From contig JACQZQ010000063.1 of assembly GCA_016213785.1 (NCBI GenBank), positions 1-64,000 on the forward strand: a DNA stretch of 64,000 bases. Reading direction: 5' to 3'. The translations under genes and the position numbers were made by a program. Position 1 is the stretch's first letter. Each line of letters begins with the position of its first letter. This document shows, piece after piece, positions 44,952-53,922 of the stretch. Under the pieces are notes generated by a model that was given only the letters and a program-made list of their open reading frames with translations, was not told the DNA's origin and searched no databases. The stretch comes from Acidobacteriota bacterium (GTDB lineage Bacteria > Acidobacteriota > Blastocatellia > Chloracidobacteriales > JADJPF01).

Positions 44952-45872
44952 TCATCCTACAACTAGTTTAGCAGCATTTTTAGAAGCATTAATTTTTGCT
45001 ATAAAACCTGAGTTAAAAGGTAGATAATCCCTTTCAATCCCATCACTAAAAATCACTCCTCCAGAAGGCATAAGTGACTCTAAAACCAAGGTTTGTCCAG
45101 GTTCTAAAATCCCTGTAATTAGACTTGCTCTTGAGTATTTACTAATAAAGGGTTCTCTAACAACAAATATAAGACGAGGATCTTCCCAAGCTAACTTAAT
45201 TTCTTTTCCACAACTTCCACCAAAAAAAGTAGTAACACTTGAGGCCATATTAAAGATTGAAGAAAGCCACCCTGTTGAACCTGCACCAGTAGAAACTATA
45301 ACCCCACTAGATGATTGAGCCTCAGTTTTTGAACCATACTTAATGTTATACCGAGCAGAAATATGTGTCTGTGCACCAATAAAAAGATCATTAAAAGCAA
45401 GTAAGCGCTGTCCATCATTTAAGCTGACCTCTGCAAGTGTCACAGATCTGATTTTCATTTTATTTTGTGACACTATTTCAATAATTTTTTCTCTTTGTGA
45501 CAGTTGAAAAGGAAGTAAAATCCCATCAAATCTAACTGGATCAGGGTTAACAGCAATAATAGGTTGCGAGGTGACATATTTAGCTGTATTAGCCACTAAA
45601 CCATCTTGTCCAAGTGTCACAATTAAATCCTTTTCCGTAAATAAAAAAGTAGGTAAAAACTCACGATCAATAACTTGCAGTTTTAAGCCTATTTCAAGCG
45701 ACTGTCTTAAAGTGTCTAGGGATTGTTGGTAAACAGTGTCTTCTTCTACATAATCTGAAAAATCACCTCCAGAATGTTCAATATAAAATTTTGCTTGCCC
45801 ACGACTATTAAAGCGTTCTATTAGCTCTAATAAACGAGTTTTCCTTGTCACAATAACGATTTTCTCATACAT
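44952..45872 (-). CDS. NAD-kinase-like protein
   Basis: 306 residues resembling NAD kinase in its C-terminal half: FNDLFIGAQTHISARY followed by GVIVSTGAGSTGW, the NAD-binding conserved segment. The N-terminal catalytic GGDG is altered to GQDG (residues 88-91, TLGQDGLVAN); the key Asp90 is kept. It may phosphorylate NAD or be a diverged diacylglycerol-kinase-fold enzyme. It starts 2 bp after the SPFH gene ends, so the two are almost certainly co-expressed, and a membrane-platform role is possible. Whether the genome has a second canonical NAD kinase is not visible here. Confidence 0.75.
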   Translation of the reverse strand: MYEKIVIVTRKTRLLELIERFNSRGQAKFYIEHSGGDFSDYVEEDTVYQQSLDTLRQSLEIGLKLQVIDREFLPTFLFTEKDLIVTLGQDGLVANTAKYVTSQPIIAVNPDPVRFDGILLPFQLSQREKIIEIVSQNKMKIRSVTLAEVSLNDGQRLLAFNDLFIGAQTHISARYNIKYGSKTEAQSSSGVIVSTGAGSTGWLSSIFNMASSVTTFFGGSCGKEIKLAWEDPRLIFVVREPFISKYSRASLITGILEPGQTLVLESLMPSGGVIFSDGIERDYLPFNSGFIAKINASKNAAKLVVG

Positions 45873-45874
45873 AA

Positions 45875-46849
45875 TTACTTCTTTCTTGTATCTAACCTTG
45901 TATCTAGTAATGTATTAAGTAAATCTGGGGTAATATTTAATTCCCCTATTTTTTGTGCATTTTCAGCAAGTTCACGAAAAGCTAAAGAGATCATTAATTT
46001 TGAATCCCCTGCTCCACTACTTACCGCCATTAAAGTCTTCCAATCCATATTGCGAAGTGGTGCAAGAGTAGTTTCTAAAGCATAGGCTCGGCTATCAGTA
46101 TCTTTACGGTCATTTTCTACACGTTGGTCAATAAGTAAAGCACGTTGTTCTTCAATAGCAATTTCAGCAGCCATTTGAGTTTCACGAATTTTGCGACGTT
46201 TTTCTTCTACAGCAATTTCAGTATTTAATTCACTTTCCTTAATCATTCTTTCTTGTTCTACTGCTGCGTTACGCCTAGCATAAATCGCTTCATCGCTTTT
46301 ACGCTGAAAAGCTTCTCTAGCCTCTGCTTCCATTGCCCTAGCCATTTCTGGTGTAGGCCGAATTGAAAGAATTGAAAAACCAATAACATCAACACCTAGC
46401 ATTTTTACAGAATCAGCATTTTTTAATTCATTTATTACTTCATTAACAATGCTAGTAGAACTAACTAAGGCTTCTCTTAAAACCAAACGTTGTACTACAG
46501 ATTTAGTAGCAACTTGAGCAGTGCCTATTAACCTTTGTTTAAGCAGTTCAGGGTCATCACAACGATACTTTCCATTTAGTGCAAGACTAAAATCCAAGAG
46601 TTTTGATAACTGCCTAGCATCACTAATCCTATAAGTGATTTGTCCCTGAATAGTTACAGATTGAAAATCAGCCGTAATCTCATTAAATACATAAGGCAAG
46701 TCTGAGCTAGCAATAGGAATAGAAACAATAGTTGAAAAAGGTGCATAGTAAAAAAAAGAAAGTCCCACCCCTTCACGTTTTATTTTTCCATTGCTATAGT
46801 GCAAGACATAAGTAGTTGGATTTGCTTTCATAAACTTAATACCAAACAT
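45875..46849 (-). CDS. SPFH/band 7 domain protein
   Basis: 324 residues. The SPFH domain covers ~15-190 (FNEITADFQSVTIQGQITYRISDARQL, then AREAFQRKSDEAIYARRNAAVE). A long charged coiled coil follows (~185-250, rich in Glu/Arg), with a short C-terminal tail. Unlike flotillins it lacks an N-terminal membrane helix, so it may be peripheral. AGGAGG precedes the ATG. SPFH proteins form oligomeric membrane scaffolds. It is paired tightly with the NAD-kinase-like gene. Confidence 0.88.
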   Translation of the reverse strand: MFGIKFMKANPTTYVLHYSNGKIKREGVGLSFFYYAPFSTIVSIPIASSDLPYVFNEITADFQSVTIQGQITYRISDARQLSKLLDFSLALNGKYRCDDPELLKQRLIGTAQVATKSVVQRLVLREALVSSTSIVNEVINELKNADSVKMLGVDVIGFSILSIRPTPEMARAMEAEAREAFQRKSDEAIYARRNAAVEQERMIKESELNTEIAVEEKRRKIRETQMAAEIAIEEQRALLIDQRVENDRKDTDSRAYALETTLAPLRNMDWKTLMAVSSGAGDSKLMISLAFRELAENAQKIGELNITPDLLNTLLDTRLDTRKK

Positions 46850-47112
46850 ATTTACCTCCTAAATACTATGTCCTAATCTAGTTAATTAGTTAGTGTCAGT
46901 ATTACACTATTCATTATTTTTTGCTAGAAAAATCTTTGGTATTGTATTATTACTAGTGTTTGACAACCTATCAACATCAGCAATAAACCTTAATACAACT
47001 ATTTCTTCTACAAACTTTTGAGCAATCTTGGGCGTTGCGCATCCTACGACTACATTTGGCGAAGCCAAATTAGTCGATAGACAAGCAACGCAAGCACGAA
47101 AGTGCTTAAATA

Positions 47113-47550
47113 CTAGGTATCAAAATTAGGTTGTGGGGGAGGAGAATCCTGATCTTGAATATAATCAATAAGCTTCTCAAGAGGAGGGCGGCCACCAACA
47201 GAAACAACAGCATAAGCGTTATTCCAGAAATAAGGCTTCCAAAAATAAGGACGTAAATACTCGGAAAATTCCTGACGAATACGACGGGCAGAAACAGTTT
47301 TCAAATTACCAATCATACGAGACAAATCCATAGAAGGATGAGCCTCTACCAATAAATGAACATGATCAGCCTCACCACCAAACTCTATAAGGCGACACCG
47401 CCATTTTCTTAATACATCGTCAAAAATGGTTTTAAGACGAGAAAGCATATGAGAAGTAATGCATTTATGTCGATACTTAACTGTGAATACAATATGATAA
47501 AACAGTTTATAAGCTGAATGAGAAGAAGTATTTAGTTGTTGTATATCCAT
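47113..47550 (-). CDS. tnpA: IS200-like transposase TnpA (HUH/Y1), copy 1
   Basis: 145 residues. The HUH pair is in EADHVHLLVEAHP and the catalytic Tyr is probably in LIDYIQDQ near the C-terminus. NLKTVSARRIRQEF and PYFWKPYFWNNAYAVVSVGG are standard for the family. It cuts and joins single-stranded IS ends using subterminal hairpins. The protein seems intact, so the element may be mobile. tnpB starts 26 bp away on the other strand. Confidence 0.95.
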   Translation of the reverse strand: MDIQQLNTSSHSAYKLFYHIVFTVKYRHKCITSHMLSRLKTIFDDVLRKWRCRLIEFGGEADHVHLLVEAHPSMDLSRMIGNLKTVSARRIRQEFSEYLRPYFWKPYFWNNAYAVVSVGGRPPLEKLIDYIQDQDSPPPQPNFDT

Positions 47551-47575
47551 AGTGATTTAATATATAATACAAATT

Positions 47576-48967
47576 ATGAACAAAAACAAGAAAACTCCAC
47601 AAATGCCAGAAAATATACGTACAGATAAGTGGAAGCTCTTTCCAAATCAACTACAGTTAAGTTACCTAGAAGAAACGGTAGCTATTTATAGAGCATTAGT
47701 AAGGGCATTAATAGGAGTAATTTATGTTCATTGGAAAGAAATACAACAATCTTCTAGTGCTTGCGCTACAGTAGAATGTCTTATACATTGTACTAACAAA
47801 AATCCTAATCCTCGTTATAAATACTTTGAAGAAAAGTTTTATAAATTTCCATCATACCTGCGTCGAGCAGCAATAGAAGTAGCAATTGGTCAAGTGAGTT
47901 CTTTCATTACCCGTTATGATAAATGGCAAGCTGGAATTAGAAGACATAAGGATGAGCAACCACCAAAATTAACAGCAAAAGTTAATGTATATCCAGTACT
48001 CTACTTAGGACAGTGCATTAAATATTTAGATAACTACCAAATAGCTAATGTTAAAGTATTTAATGGCAGTGATTGGGTTTGGACTCAAGTGCAAATAGCA
48101 GGCAAGAGAAAACGACATACAGTAGAAACTAATAAACAATTATCTCCAAGCCTGATTGTTAAGGGGAAAAAAGTTCATCTCTCAGTACCATTTCGTATTA
48201 ATCCAATTAAACTCAACAACAAGCAACAAGTAGTAGCTAGTGTAGACTTAGGAATAAACACTGCTGCAACTTGCTCAATAGTCTCTCTAATTGGCACTGT
48301 GACTGCTAGGTTATTCTTAAACTTAGCAGCCGACATAGACCAAAGGGACAGGAGACTTAAATTAATCAGCAAAAAAGCAAGTCTAACAATGGGACAGGGT
48401 GGAAAACTACGAAAAGGTTTCTGCCAGTCTCTTTATCGTAAAGCAAGAAATATAAATCAGCATATTGCTCAAAAAGTTTCTTCTGAAATTGTAAAATTTG
48501 CTCTAGAAAACAATGTTTCAACTATCGTCTTTGAACACTTAGCAGGATTCAGGCCAAGGGGTGGCAAAAAAGCCTCTACTTTAAGACAGCGTTTCCACTC
48601 TTGGTTACATCGTCGTATTGTTGAATTGGTCAAAGAAAAGTTCTTAGAAAAAGGTGGAAAAGTAGAGTTTGTAAGTCCCGCTAACACTTCTAAGTACGCT
48701 TTTGATGGTAGTGGTCAAGTCAAACGTAATAAGGATAACTACTCCTTAGCTAAGTTCTCTAATGGAAAAGTTTACAATTGTGATCTTAGTGCTTGCTACA
48801 ACATTGCCGCTAAATTTCTTGTTTCTAAGTTTAAACTCGTTGGTGGAAACAGCCACGAGGCGTTTGTGGGCAGAAGTTCCCGCTACGTACCGAGGATGCC
48901 GGTCACTCTCTCATCTTTGTGGCACTTTGCACAAGTTGCGGACAGTGAAGCCCCGACTACAGTTTGA
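47576..48967 (+). CDS. tnpB: RNA-guided nuclease TnpB, copy 1, zinc ribbon lost
   Basis: 463 residues. The RuvC active site is complete: Asp224 in ASVDLGINTAA, Glu320 in IVFEHLAGFRPRGG, and Asp403 in YNCDLSACYNIAAKF. The zinc-ribbon cysteines normally placed between the second and third RuvC motifs are absent: SPANTSKYAFDGSG stands where the CxxC knuckle should be and no second CxxC follows. TnpB uses an omega RNA from the right end of the element to cut DNA and retain the IS. The last ~40 codons overlap the structured right end that would encode that RNA. Confidence 0.9.
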   Translation: MNKNKKTPQMPENIRTDKWKLFPNQLQLSYLEETVAIYRALVRALIGVIYVHWKEIQQSSSACATVECLIHCTNKNPNPRYKYFEEKFYKFPSYLRRAAIEVAIGQVSSFITRYDKWQAGIRRHKDEQPPKLTAKVNVYPVLYLGQCIKYLDNYQIANVKVFNGSDWVWTQVQIAGKRKRHTVETNKQLSPSLIVKGKKVHLSVPFRINPIKLNNKQQVVASVDLGINTAATCSIVSLIGTVTARLFLNLAADIDQRDRRLKLISKKASLTMGQGGKLRKGFCQSLYRKARNINQHIAQKVSSEIVKFALENNVSTIVFEHLAGFRPRGGKKASTLRQRFHSWLHRRIVELVKEKFLEKGGKVEFVSPANTSKYAFDGSGQVKRNKDNYSLAKFSNGKVYNCDLSACYNIAAKFLVSKFKLVGGNSHEAFVGRSSRYVPRMPVTLSSLWHFAQVADSEAPTTV

Positions 48968-49000
48968 GCATAGCGAAAACTTAGTCGTCGGTGCATTCAC

Positions 49001-49296
49001 ATTGTGAAGACAAAGGAAATGGTTATGAAGCAGGAAACAGTCAAATAAATACGCTTGATGAAGTTTCGATTAGTGAGGCAACAGTACAAAATCTAAATAT
49101 CCAAAACAGTAGTGTTACTATTTTTAACTTCCCAATTTTAATTGATGCAACCACAAAAGTGGTAAAAGCTAATGGAAGAATAAGCACTTTGAAGGCTCTA
49201 AAGCCTGGCAAGCAAGTAGTTCTAACCGCTCAGGAGCGGAAAAGTAATAGCCAAAAACATTACAATTCTAAAGAAATCTGGTTCTCAGATTATTGA
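49001..49296 (+). pseudogene. C-terminal remnant of a secreted DUF5666-like protein
   Basis: The frame runs straight out of the IS right end (its only ATG lies inside the IS), so the true 5' part is missing. The remaining ~97 residues contain KVVKANGRISTLKALKPGKQVVLTA, resembling DUF5666/OB-like repeats that track metal or stress lipoproteins, and a C-terminal KEIWF. No matching N-terminal half was found at the other IS junctions. The family guess is tentative. Confidence 0.5.
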
Positions 49297-49383
49297 AATA
49301 AAAATTTGTTCTTTACCTGTTTTTGACCCAGCTTGTAAATAGTAAATACAACGTAAAGTAAGTAAGACTAAATTCTTATCTCC

Positions 49384-49591
49384 CAAGCCCCAGCGGGGCG
49401 AAATAATTGTAGCCAAGGGTGTAAACCTTTGGAATGTAATGAATTAGAAGAAAAAGCCGCAAAGCGGCGAAAGAATAAAAAAATAGAATAGAATGTTTAT
49501 TATGTCGCCCCGCTGGGGCTTGAAGAGCTAACTAACTGAAAACCCGAGCGCTTAGGCACTGGGCTACAAATATTTCGCTCCCTTGGGGCTT
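49384..49591. repeat. REP-like palindromic repeat cluster
   Basis: CAAGCCCCAGCGGGGCG (49384-49400) has a perfect inverted copy at 49506-49522. Next to the first copy stands AAATAATTGTAGCCAAGGGT. A degenerate inverted version lies at ~49550-49591 (GGGCTACAAATATTTCGCTC then CCTTGGGGCTT). The motif, GC-rich knob plus ATAATTGTAGCCCAGGGT-like tail, is a widespread intergenic repeat of Gram-negative phyla. The ~370-bp stretch 49297-49670 holds only these repeats and no gene. Confidence 0.75.
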
Positions 49592-49670
49592 AAAAATTAA
49601 GAATCTATGCTTTTTTAGTTTACTGAGTAGTAAATATGTTTCTTGCCAAAAGTTTTTAGTTTGCTATAAG

Positions 49671-51104
49671 CTATTTAGATTTATCTATATCTAATCCTAA
49701 ATCTATAGGGCCGCTATTAGTAAGATTTAAGGGGCCAGTATTTCCTGTAATAGGATCTTCTTCTAGTGGAGGCAATTCTAATGGAGGTAAATTATTGTCA
49801 AATATCAGGTTAGTGTCCTCTTCTTTTGTTTTTTGTTTTACTTGTTCGTCTACTCCCTGTTTTGTTTCAGAGTTTGTTTCAGAGTTTGTTTCAGGGTCAA
49901 ATGTTAAGGGTTCATCTTTATTAGGCTCAAAAACTGGCTCTATTAAACTTGTTATACTTGGCAACTCAAATAATGGTGTTGATGAAGCAAGGTCTGGTTC
50001 AAAAATTGGCCCAGAAGGTGAAAGATCTGGCTCAAAAGCTGGTGTAGCAATTCCTATTGTTTTATCTTCTTCTGTTTCTACAACTTTATTTTCTAGGACT
50101 TGTTTTATATTTTGTTTTGCAGCTAATTCTTTATAAGGAATGGGGATTTCCGCAGAAGTACGGTAAAATTCAGGTGGTTTTTCTAACATAGCACTCTTTG
50201 CTTGTTCTTGAATTTCTACTGCTGCTTCACTAGTTTTAATTTCAGTAACATTAGATTTCATTTCACTTACACTACTCTTTACCTCAATAACATTAGGGTT
50301 ATCCCCATTAATACTAGCTATACTAATATTGCCAACAACATTAGCACTTGATAATAATTTTTCTTCTTGAGGACTACTTTGAAATTCACGAATTAGTCCA
50401 GTAAGTGCAGGTATTTTTTCTAGGAAAGTTATAGGAGACAACATCCCTACAATACTATTAGGTTCAGACGGGGCAGTACCATCTAGACAAACTATAACTC
50501 CTTGTGTTTGAGGTGTTACACGTAAGTTTTTTGCAGAGAGATAGTCAATATCTACCTGTTTTGCAGATAAATAAGCTTCTGCATGTGCTGTAAGCTTACC
50601 TACTTTTACTAATCCTCTTAGCTGAAAATCAACATGTGTTCCTGTTACTACTTGGACTTGGGCGTTATCACCTGAAAAATGAGCGTCTTCTTGCACGCCT
50701 ACATGTTGACCGTTAAAATCTGTACCTGAAAAGTGTAAGGAATAAGCAGAAATAGCATTAACTTGCAATTTTCCTCTGTTAAATGTTATCTCTCCATCTA
50801 AGCGTATCGATTTAGTTTGTAGAAAACGCACATCAGCAAACACTTCTTTAGCCCGAATTTCTGCTATTTCAAAGTCTTCACCTAAAATTTTTACTAATCC
50901 TTTTGGGGCTTCAATATTAGCGAATGTCTGCTTTTCACCACTAGAGAAAATATGCACATCCCCATTTAAAGAACGTATGCTTGCATTAGGAAATTTTGCC
51001 CTAATAATAATATCTCCATCATTAACTATTTCAATACCTCGATCAGTAATAGAGATTTGTACATTTTCAGGTAAGATTAACGCATTTTGTTTTTCTGTAG
51101 GCAT
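49671..51104 (-). CDS. Beta-helix-like protein with acidic repeat tail
   Basis: 477 residues, no signal peptide or membrane helix. Residues ~1-210 repeat short beta units (GDIIIRAKFPNASIRSLNGD, VHIFSSGE, FTNIEA-like and KGLVKILGEDFEIAEIRAKE), suggesting a right-handed beta-helix related to bactofilin-like polymers. The second half (~265-477) is low-complexity and acidic, with repeated FEPDL/FELP/EPVFEP motifs, a SETNSETK repeat and PPLELPPLEED, probably disordered. I recognise no family. It lies inside the segment bounded by the two inverted IS copies. Confidence 0.6.
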   Translation of the reverse strand: MPTEKQNALILPENVQISITDRGIEIVNDGDIIIRAKFPNASIRSLNGDVHIFSSGEKQTFANIEAPKGLVKILGEDFEIAEIRAKEVFADVRFLQTKSIRLDGEITFNRGKLQVNAISAYSLHFSGTDFNGQHVGVQEDAHFSGDNAQVQVVTGTHVDFQLRGLVKVGKLTAHAEAYLSAKQVDIDYLSAKNLRVTPQTQGVIVCLDGTAPSEPNSIVGMLSPITFLEKIPALTGLIREFQSSPQEEKLLSSANVVGNISIASINGDNPNVIEVKSSVSEMKSNVTEIKTSEAAVEIQEQAKSAMLEKPPEFYRTSAEIPIPYKELAAKQNIKQVLENKVVETEEDKTIGIATPAFEPDLSPSGPIFEPDLASSTPLFELPSITSLIEPVFEPNKDEPLTFDPETNSETNSETKQGVDEQVKQKTKEEDTNLIFDNNLPPLELPPLEEDPITGNTGPLNLTNSGPIDLGLDIDKSK

Positions 51105-51222
51105 TATAAAAGCGTCTCCTAATATTGATTTATGATAAAGGGGCTAAGCCGTAATTTACCTATAAATCTTTTTCAGGTCAATTGTTGATTATCTCTAGTT
51201 AATAGTTAGACAAAACCATCAA

Positions 51223-51957
51223 CTATTTCCAATTTAATTGCTTTATAAAACTCTCAGAAAAAAAAGTAAAACTAATAGCAAGTGTGACTAAACCTAATCC
51301 CATAAGTGCAAAGGATAGTTCGATTAACCTAAACCATACTAACCCAATTAAACCTAGAAAACCTATTAGAAAAAATAAAGAAAAGATAACTAGAATCCAA
51401 GAAAGTTTATAAGGTGTAGGTAAAAAAATTGTTGATAGTAATATTAGTGAGACAAAACTTGTTCCCCATTTAATTAAAGTAGCCCAACGCAATTGTTGAA
51501 ACACTATTTTTAAGCTATCTGGGCTAAAATCTTGATTTGAAAGAGGTTGGTTAATAAGCTGTTTAATATAATAATTCTCTACAAAATCGCTGCCCGCTGC
51601 TATTGTCCCTAAAAGCCAAGCTAAAATAGCTATAACTAAAGTGCCAGGTAGGTTTCGTTGGGCAAGTAAAATACTCATACATAAAAATAATGCCCAATAT
51701 AAAATAATAAATACAGTATCATAACTTAAACTATCTTTTATACTTTGGCGATTTTTTGAAGGTTCTTTACCAAAAATAATTTCTAAACCCTCTTTATTTT
51801 CAACAAATTCCATAGCAAGAATAGCAGTATTAAACCCCCCAGGCCAGCCCCTAGAAGGCTTATCAAATTTAAGTCTAGAAACAGGAATATTAATTAATAT
51901 AGCTAAAAAGGCTATAACTCCTGTTATTTTTATTAATAGTGGCATAGCATTTCCCAA
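51223..51957 (-). CDS. Multi-spanning membrane protein of unknown function
   Basis: 244 residues with about six hydrophobic helices (LLIKITGVIAFLAILINIPV, TVFIILYWALFLCMSILLA, LVIAILAWLLGTIAAG, then three more). A conserved-looking loop follows the first helix (RGWPGGFNTAILAMEFVENKE). No domain recognised. It lies upstream of and co-oriented with the beta-helix-like gene (118 bp between them) inside the IS-bounded segment. Confidence 0.6.
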   Translation of the reverse strand: MGNAMPLLIKITGVIAFLAILINIPVSRLKFDKPSRGWPGGFNTAILAMEFVENKEGLEIIFGKEPSKNRQSIKDSLSYDTVFIILYWALFLCMSILLAQRNLPGTLVIAILAWLLGTIAAGSDFVENYYIKQLINQPLSNQDFSPDSLKIVFQQLRWATLIKWGTSFVSLILLSTIFLPTPYKLSWILVIFSLFFLIGFLGLIGLVWFRLIELSFALMGLGLVTLAISFTFFSESFIKQLNWK

Positions 51958-52073
51958 CCTAATATAGTTTTTTTAGATGAAATATGAATTGAAAAATCAG
52001 TTGTTCTAGACAGTTAAATTAAAAATAGGTACTCCCACAAGTGAATGCACCGACGACTAAGCTTTCGCTGCGC

Positions 52074-53465
52074 TCAAGCTGTAGTCGGGGCTTCACTGTC
52101 CGCAACCTGTGCAAAGTGCCACAGAGATGAGAGAGTGACCGGCATCCTCGGTACGCTGCGGGAACTTCTGCCTACATGCGCCTCCTGGCTGTTTCCACCA
52201 AGGAGTTTAAACTTAGAAGTAAGAAATTTAGCAGCAATATTGTAACTAGCACTAAGGTCAGAATTGTAAAGTTTGCAATTAGGAAACTTAGCTAACGAGT
52301 AATTTGACTTATCACGTTTAACTAGACCACTACCATCAAAAGCGTATTTAGAAGTGTTAGCAGGATTTACAAATTCAACACGACCACCAATTTCTAAGAA
52401 CTTTTCTTTAACTAATTCAACAATTCTACGGTGCAACCAAGAGTGGAAACGCTGCCTTAAAGTAGAAGCTTTTTTGCCACCTCTTGGCCTAAATCCTTGA
52501 AGGTGTTCAAGGACTATTGTTGAAACATTGTTTTCTAGAGCGAATTTTACAATTTGAGTAGAAACCCTTTGAGCAATTTGCTGATTTATATTTCTCGCTT
52601 TACGATATAAAGATTGGCAGAAACCTTTCTGGAGTTTTCCACCCTGTCCCATTGTTAGACTTGCTTTTTTACTAATGAGTTTAAGTCGTCTATCTCTTTG
52701 GTCTATGTCGGCTGCTAGCTTTAAGAACAACCTAGCAGTCACAGTGCCAATTAGAGAGACTACTGAACAAGTTGCAGCAGTGTTTATTCCTAAGTCTACA
52801 CTAGCCACTACTTGTTTTTTATTATCCAAATTGATTGGATTTATACGAAATGGTACTGAGAGATGAACTTTTTTCCCTTTAAGAATAAGGTTTGGAGATA
52901 ATTGTTTATTACTTTCTACTAAGTGACGTTTTCTCTTGCCTTCTATCTTTACTTGAGTCCAAACCCAATCACTGCCATTAAATATTTTGATATTAGCTAT
53001 TTGGTAGTTATCTAAATATTGAATGCACTGTCCTAAGTAGAGTGTTGGATACACATTAACTTTTGCTGTTAACTTTGGTGGTTGTTCGTCACGACGTTTT
53101 CTAATACCACACTGCCACTTATCATAACGAGTAATAAAAGAACTAACTTGACCAATTGCTACTTCTATTGCTGCTCGTCTGAGGTATGAAGGGAGCTTAT
53201 AAAACTTTTCTTCAAAGTAACTGTACTTAGGGTTTGGATTTTTATTAGTACGATGTATTAGTTTTTCCACCGTACCACAAGCACTAGTAGAAAGTTGTAT
53301 TTTTTTCCAATGAACGTAGATTACCCCTATCAATGCTCTTACCAATGCTCTATAAATTTCTACTGTCTCTTGTAAGTAAGTTAACTGTAGTTGAGTTGGA
53401 GACAACTTCCACTTATCTGTACGTATATTTTTTGGCATTGATGAAGTTTTCTTGTTTTTGCTCAT
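52074..53465 (-). CDS. tnpB: RNA-guided nuclease TnpB, copy 2, zinc ribbon lost
   Basis: 463 residues, same length as copy 1. The RuvC residues are kept in ASVDLGINTAA, IVLEHLQGFRPRGG and YNSDLSASYNIAAKF. As in copy 1, the zinc-ribbon cysteines are missing (NPANTSKYAFDGSG), and the Cys that precede and follow the last RuvC Asp in copy 1 are Ser here, confirming they are not metal ligands. Intact frame; likely able to act if its omega RNA is made. Confidence 0.9.
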   Translation of the reverse strand: MSKNKKTSSMPKNIRTDKWKLSPTQLQLTYLQETVEIYRALVRALIGVIYVHWKKIQLSTSACGTVEKLIHRTNKNPNPKYSYFEEKFYKLPSYLRRAAIEVAIGQVSSFITRYDKWQCGIRKRRDEQPPKLTAKVNVYPTLYLGQCIQYLDNYQIANIKIFNGSDWVWTQVKIEGKRKRHLVESNKQLSPNLILKGKKVHLSVPFRINPINLDNKKQVVASVDLGINTAATCSVVSLIGTVTARLFLKLAADIDQRDRRLKLISKKASLTMGQGGKLQKGFCQSLYRKARNINQQIAQRVSTQIVKFALENNVSTIVLEHLQGFRPRGGKKASTLRQRFHSWLHRRIVELVKEKFLEIGGRVEFVNPANTSKYAFDGSGLVKRDKSNYSLAKFPNCKLYNSDLSASYNIAAKFLTSKFKLLGGNSQEAHVGRSSRSVPRMPVTLSSLWHFAQVADSEAPTTA

Positions 53466-53490
53466 ATTTTATATTATATATTAAATCATT

Positions 53491-53922
53491 ATGGATACAC
53501 AACAATTAAATATCTCTTCTCACTCAGCTTATAAACTTTTTTATCATATTGTATTCACAGTTAAATATCGCCATAAATGCATTACTTCTCAGATGCTTTC
53601 TCGTCTTAAAACCATTTTTGATGATGTACTAAGAAAATGGCGTTGTCGTTTACTTGAGTTTGGTGGTGAAGCAGACCACGTTCATTTGCTCATAGAAGCT
53701 CATCCTTCTATGGATCTATCTCGTATGATTGGGAATTTGAAGACTGTTTCTGCTCGTCGCGTTCGTCAGGAGTTTTCTGAACACTTGCGTCCTTATTTTT
53801 GGAAACCCTACTTTTGGAATAACGCTTATGCTGTTGTCTCTGTTGGTGGTCGCGCTCCTCTTGAGAAACTTATTCAATACATTCAAGATCAAGATTCTCC
53901 TCCTCCACAACCTAATACTTAG
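53491..53922 (+). CDS. tnpA: IS200-like transposase TnpA (HUH/Y1), copy 2
   Basis: 143 residues, near-identical to copy 1, with HVHLLIEAHP as the HUH site and LIQYIQDQ near the C-terminus. Intact. The left-end hairpin downstream has GTGAGCC at the loop region in place of the GAAGCC of copy 1. Divergent from its tnpB by 26 bp. Confidence 0.95.
   Translation: MDTQQLNISSHSAYKLFYHIVFTVKYRHKCITSQMLSRLKTIFDDVLRKWRCRLLEFGGEADHVHLLIEAHPSMDLSRMIGNLKTVSARRVRQEFSEHLRPYFWKPYFWNNAYAVVSVGGRAPLEKLIQYIQDQDSPPPQPNT

Larger units (their letters stand above)
47017..49000. mobile_element. IS200/IS605-family element, copy 1
   Basis: Divergent tnpA (minus) and tnpB (plus). The left end is near 47017-47022 after TTTGA, with a hairpin at 47047-47076 (CGACTACATTTGGC-GAA-GCCAAATTAGTCG split by a bulge). 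The right end is GTGCATTCAC at 48991-49000. The ends were set where similarity to copy 2 stops. There are no terminal inverted repeats, as expected for this family. TTTGA stands before the left end of both copies and may be the target motif. Confidence 0.85.

Noticed and set aside
48762-49007. A second plus-strand frame over the TnpB 3' end.
   Set aside because: Out of frame with the conserved RuvC coding and located in the structured right end of the IS.
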